From positions 10,600,457-10,664,456 of the forward strand of contig OZ024788.1 of assembly GCA_964017065.1 (NCBI GenBank): a stretch of DNA of 64,000 nt, given 5' to 3'. The notes under the pieces are model-generated. The model searched no databases. It saw only the letters and a list, made by a program, of their open reading frames with translations, and had not been told where the DNA came from. How positions within the stretch are numbered: the first letter of the stretch is position 1; each line of letters begins with the position of its first letter. The position numbers were made by a program, and so were the translations under genes. Source of the DNA: Haliclona indistincta (lineage: Eukaryota > Porifera > Demospongiae > Haplosclerida > Chalinidae). Shown one piece after another: positions 60,131 to 64,000 of the stretch.

Positions 60131-61102
60131 TTACTTAATCAGACGTATCTTCATCTGGACCTTAGTGTAGTGTTGATGAACTCTGCCATCATACCAAGAG
60201 AGTCTTCTGGAACCCATGCTAGGATAATATCCACTGTTGTCTTCAGGAATGTGAAATACATATTTGCCGTTCAAATTTAAATGTGCACATGCTGCATACC
60301 ACCATGCTCCACCATGCACTTTGGCACAGTTAACTTTTTTCCATGTATCTTGATCATGATCCCGAGTGCTAAATGCTGCTCCATTGGAATACACCATTGC
60401 ATCAAATGTTCCTCCCACTCCTGTGCCCTGACCAATGGTCAGTCGGTAGTTAGTGTCAGCTCCGCCCACTTTGAACAGCTGGTAGGTCCACACGATAGAG
60501 GGCACAGTCCCGTTCCCCAGTTCAATCCTCAGTTCCACGTCCTCTCGTGTGGTGAGGCAGTGTATATTCTCCAGTCCATACCAAAATTCTCCCTCCAAGT
60601 CACCAAACCCATTAACATAGTCAGTCCAGTCCAGATAGAAATCAACAGAGCCATTAATCCTGCGCTGTATGACCATCCAATTGCCTACATCACAGTCACT
60701 CGTACTGTCACAGCAAGCATTATGCTTCACTGATGTCAAGGGACTTTGTGTGGTTGACTTAGGAGCAATGTTATTGATCTATAATCAAGCAATGAGAATA
60801 CATACCTTGAATCACTTGTAACATATGCATGCGTGTAAATGTAGCAACTAACTTACTATTTGGCAGTTGTCATCAGGCCTACTAGGGGCTTCATTCTCTT
60901 CATTCTCTGTTTCATGTACTTTGGGCACGCCAATGGACCAAAACATAGCCATGAAGCCGAGATAGCAAATAACTAGGACACGTGCCACTGTACAATGAAG
61001 GAGACGTTCGGGGTTACATCTCTGGCTCTGATGTAGGTACATGTACCGCCGGAGACGACGATCACGCATTTCACAAGCTCTTGAGGCTTGAGGGAGTGGC
61101 AT
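60131..61102 (-). CDS. type II membrane protein with fibrinogen C-terminal domain
   Basis: Exons 60857-61102 and 60131-60778 join in phase 0 (894 nt, 297 aa). A short basic cytosolic N-terminus (RDRRLRRYMYLHQSQR) precedes one membrane segment (ARVLVICYLGFMAMFWSIGV). A short stalk leads to a fibrinogen-related domain: WMVIQRRINGSVDFYLDWTD, YVNGFGDLEGEFWYGLENIH, VELRIELGNG, FSTRDHDQDTW and WWYAACAHLNLNGKY. The normal FReD calcium site (D-x-D) is seen as RDHDQD, and Cys pairs flank it as usual. Proteins of this type (ficolin, FIBCD1, tenascin-like) bind acetylated sugars in innate immunity or matrix; a recognition role here is inference. It is somewhat short because the first part of the FReD lacks the usual GxxxSGxY opening. 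Confidence 0.88.
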
Positions 61103-62254
61103 ATGGGGGCGTAGCTAGCTGATGCAAGCCAGGTAGATAATTTTTTGACGCACTTTCAACTTAGCAATGCCAATGTGATAAACACACCTACTCTTGGGCT
61201 ATAGGTCCTGGCTACTACTTGAAACCTAAACCCTAAAAAACCTCCTAACTGCGTAAATAGAAACAGGGAGACTATTCTAGAGTTTGGATAAAATGAATTA
61301 AAATAATTATGATGATGACTTGCAATGAATTGGAATAAGATTGAATGGGGAATAATTACGGGGAAAATAAGATGAAAGAGGAGGAGATTGAAGTAGAGAA
61401 TTGATTGAATGAGAAAGATGATTTTTAACTTGAAAATTGTATAATTTCAGCAGATCTCCTTCGTTGAGCCAAAGTAGTAATTTTAGGGAGGAAAGAAGGA
61501 AATTGTAGTCTGTGGACCATGATTTTAAAAACAGTTTTAGGGCAAAATATTGAACAGATTCAAGGACTGAAATAGTAGTCAAGGAAGATGAATCCCAAAT
61601 GACGGAACAGTATTCAAGAATTGGGTGTGCCCTTGCTAAGGATCGTTGGGAGGGTCATCCTAAACAGGACTTGTTCCTGCGTTGATCCAGCCACTCTCCT
61701 TTGTCTCATCTTGGTTGGTCTGACTTAATTAGCTAGCTACTCGTCGTAAAATCAAAATAGTGTTGCTGTGTTGTAGGAACCGATTTATAATTCTGCTGAC
61801 TCAGCTTCTCCTCTCTTGAGTAATACTCATTCTTCCATCCTCAAACACATCATCTCTATCCCATTTGCAAGAACTAAATCATATCAATCTTCCATTTTGT
61901 TTTTGTATGTCATTTGTGAAACAGTCTGCCTTTTCCTATCACTTTATTGTCTTGTGCTCGTTGGTTAAGTTGTCTGTCAGTTATATATACTCGGTTTTTT
62001 AATTAATTGTAATTTGCCACTTGTATTTTTGTAGTCTTATCCTGGTCATGCAGTCATGCTTATTACCATCGAGTTGCTATTTAGTTCTGTTCCCTGCTTT
62101 GCTAAATTCAATTAAAGAAAAAAAATGGTGGCATTCTATCGAGGCATCTGCACCTTTGGTACTTCATTTTCAGCCCTAAAATTATAAATTTATTTAAATT
62201 AAATTAGTATGATTATTGACATTCAGTAGACAATGAGAGTACTAATCTACTGCT
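61103..62254. other. intergenic region with relics of the 28-bp repeat
   Basis: Near 61195-61265 (CCTAAACCCTAAAAAACCTC, CTAACTGCG) and 61632-61660 (AAGGATCGTTGGGAGGGTCA) there are pieces matching 44045-44125 of the foldback element. The rest is AT-rich with no gene seen. Confidence 0.5.
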
Positions 62255-63568
62255 TCATATACAGTCTCTATCATACTCTAGTTTGTTCTGCTCCACTATC
62301 CTCTTTTCCATACAGTCCATCACTACATGATCGTACTCCATAAAGTATTTATTGTAGAACATAATTGTGCTATTCTCTCTCATGTAAAGTAAAGGAATAT
62401 CATGAACATTGATAATACAAGAGAAATGTACTTTCTTGCCAGCACATACTTCGCTGGAATTTGAAAGTGGAAAGAAAGCTTTCACTAATGATATCAATCC
62501 AATGCGATGAGCCGTTGGTGCTTCGGGTAGCATGTAAGCTGTAGCATAGAACTCTTCATCAGGCATTAGAGCTGTGGACAAGTAATGATGAAGGGCTTTC
62601 ACTTTTGGACTGGTGAGTAGAAATGTAGCAAACTGATGTGAAGCGCTTACATAGCTAAGAGATTTATAAATTTGCATTCCAAATGGAATTTTTCCTTTGC
62701 GTCGGCCTATGTTCTCCATTTTCCCATTCCTAATCCTATAATGTGAAGTAAGTCTTTGCTTGAATTTTATACTTGGTATTTTTTTAACATTAACAACAGA
62801 ATCTCCATTCATTTCCTTGAGTTTTTCAACCAATACTCTGTTACTATTAAATGGTAGCTCTTTGCCACACAAGTTGATGGCATATTTCCAATGGAAGTGC
62901 TGGTAGTCATTAACTAGATGGCGAAGGCACTTTTGCTGAGCATCTAGTGTGCTGATGTGCAAGTAGGTAACGTCAACTAGTTCGTCTGGTACGAAAATGT
63001 TATCAAAGCATGAAGCCAGTTTTCTGAATGCTTGAATCATTGTCTTGTTGGCTTTCCCATCAGGATGGAGACAGTAGACATTGTGTGGTCGATATATCAC
63101 TCTCAGTAATCGCATTACCTGTTGAGGATTGCCATGGTACAGAATTGAATATGCTAATGAAAAGTTTCTCTCAGTGGCTGATATGTAGAAATTGTCACTA
63201 GATAGCAGGTTTCTCACATAAGAACAGTTCTGAACTTTAGTATAAAAGACATCAACAGTCTCACTGTTGGTCCAATTCTTTAGTTTATTCAGTATTCTCT
63301 CTTGCTCTGTATGATTTCCATCCTTTAACAGCTGACAGTTGGCCTCAACTGGAGGCTGAACAATAGTCACTAGCCCACTTCTCATCCAGGACTTTATTTC
63401 TCCTGGCATAATCTGGCACTTTGAATCATGCACAAGTGAAGGTAGTGGGAGAATTGACGATGGCTTGTACGATATATACCATAATAGAATCACCATGTAG
63501 GAGACCATGAAGACTGCACAAACGATGTACCTCCAAGTTTGTAATGCCATGATACTGAGTAAAACCAT
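62255..63568 (-). CDS. core-2/I-branching beta-1,6-GlcNAc transferase-like protein (GT14), single exon
   Basis: Intronless ORF, 437 aa from the ATG at 63568; a further in-frame ATG at 63550 is also possible. Type II Golgi layout: a short N-terminus and one membrane segment (YIVCAVFMVSYMVILLWYIS), then a luminal stem with N-glycosylation sites and a GT14 catalytic domain. Conserved stretches are FSLAYSILYHGNPQQVMRLL, IYRPHNVYCLHPDGKA, ASCFDNIFVPDEL, WKYAINLCGKELPFN, RRKGKIPFGMQ and LMPDEEFYATA. The last holds the EE/DE catalytic region corresponding to SPDEFLWAT in GCNT1. The product likely adds GlcNAc branches to O-glycans or poly-LacNAc in the Golgi; the exact acceptor cannot be told. A MITE begins 20 bp upstream of the ATG. 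Confidence 0.9.
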   Translation of the reverse strand: MVLLSIMALQTWRYIVCAVFMVSYMVILLWYISYKPSSILPLPSLVHDSKCQIMPGEIKSWMRSGLVTIVQPPVEANCQLLKDGNHTEQERILNKLKNWTNSETVDVFYTKVQNCSYVRNLLSSDNFYISATERNFSLAYSILYHGNPQQVMRLLRVIYRPHNVYCLHPDGKANKTMIQAFRKLASCFDNIFVPDELVDVTYLHISTLDAQQKCLRHLVNDYQHFHWKYAINLCGKELPFNSNRVLVEKLKEMNGDSVVNVKKIPSIKFKQRLTSHYRIRNGKMENIGRRKGKIPFGMQIYKSLSYVSASHQFATFLLTSPKVKALHHYLSTALMPDEEFYATAYMLPEAPTAHRIGLISLVKAFFPLSNSSEVCAGKKVHFSCIINVHDIPLLYMRENSTIMFYNKYFMEYDHVVMDCMEKRIVEQNKLEYDRDCI

Positions 63569-63588
63569 CTCTCTATACACCCTTAGCA

Positions 63589-63886
63589 GGGGCGTATCTA
63601 CACGGGTGCTTTCAGTGCTCAAGCACCCCCTTTTAGCATGCTATTTGCAGGCTATGAAAACAGTTGCTATGTCACTAATAATATTCATAAAATCTGGGCT
63701 GGACTCACCAGTGCTGTTAATAATATTCATAAAATCTGGGCTGGACTCATCAGTGCTGTTAAAAACCACATGTAATAATCTCTTGGAGGCTAAGTGTTCT
63801 TTGTCTTGAATACACAATGCTATTTTTGTGTATAAGTAACAATTACAGAGTGTGAGCACCCTCCTTATTTAAATCCTGGATACGCC
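63589..63886. mobile_element. MITE with GGCGTATC ends next to the GT14 start codon
   Basis: The left end GGGGCGTATCTACACGGGTG and the right end (reverse complement GGCGTATCCAGGATTTAAAT) share a short imperfect inverted repeat, including GGGTGCT about 13-25 bp inside both ends. The interior holds a 42-bp tandem duplication (AAAATCTGGGCTGGACTCA twice, 63678-63765). No transposase is present. The GGGGCGTATCCAGG-type end is familiar from non-autonomous DNA transposons in many animals. Confidence 0.65.
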
Positions 63887-64000
63887 AATGGCCCTTGGTA
63901 AAACTCGGTCAGTGTCACTATGCACTAGCTTGTATATAAAATTCCAAGCTGTACGCATGTTATCGTACGTGACTGTGTTTGTGTCAACACAATTCTTTTC

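Overview
The window looks like a piece of a nuclear genome from an early-branching animal, most probably a demosponge. Genes are spliced with short introns (mostly 50-500 bp), the sequence is AT-rich with many microsatellites and short inverted-repeat transposons, and there is a beta-helix/multi-TM receptor-like family that I recall as abundant in sponges. The phylum is an inference; metazoan is well supported by the gene families (26S proteasome Rpn3, MRPL45, a TRAF-like RING/MATH protein, transglutaminase, fibrinogen-domain protein, GT14 glycosyltransferase, TMUB).

Left edge (1-1571, minus strand): a TMUB1/2-like ubiquitin-domain membrane protein (runs off the left edge), then the last two coding exons of PSMD3/Rpn3. 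The other thirteen PSMD3 exons lie at 34767-39244 in the same orientation. The exons join in phase into a 535-residue protein, so PSMD3 spans about 38 kb and contains one intron of 33,195 bp (1572-34766), while every other intron is under 0.8 kb.

The giant intron (1572-34766) is filled with repeats: a (CA)n tract, an inverted-repeat MITE, a 0.67-kb segmental duplication, about 39 copies (all on the + strand) of a short core that looks like a splice acceptor, a larger module present four times, a 16-bp minisatellite of exactly 20 copies, a degenerate multi-copy gene family duplicated in tandem (19.3-27.2 kb), an orphan C-terminal exon of a DDX39/UAP56 helicase, a (GA)n tract and a decayed hAT transposase end. 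A few ORFs (4195, 13657, 30582) are the only coding candidates of size there, and I do not recognise their products.

Right of PSMD3: a small Lys-rich gene diverges from the PSMD3 promoter (39324-40608). A CRT-like (chloroquine-resistance-transporter family) membrane protein follows (41902-43586, minus), then a 660-bp foldback element carrying a tRNA-like pol III promoter (43888-44547). Next are inverted partial copies of neighbouring genes, and a large beta-helix/multi-TM gene broken by three lesions (45657-49437, minus). Then come a MYND-finger protein (50000-53809, minus) diverging from MRPL45 (54125-56450, plus), a RING/TRAF-zinc-finger/MATH protein (56588-58153, plus), a truncated and frameshifted transglutaminase (58351-59674, plus), a type II membrane fibrinogen-related protein (60131-61102, minus) and a core-2/I-branching-type GlcNAc transferase (62255-63568, minus) with a MITE 20 bp upstream of its start codon.

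The housekeeping genes are intact and in-frame after splicing, whereas the lineage-specific families are broken or partly duplicated. The window therefore shows active local rearrangement around conserved genes.
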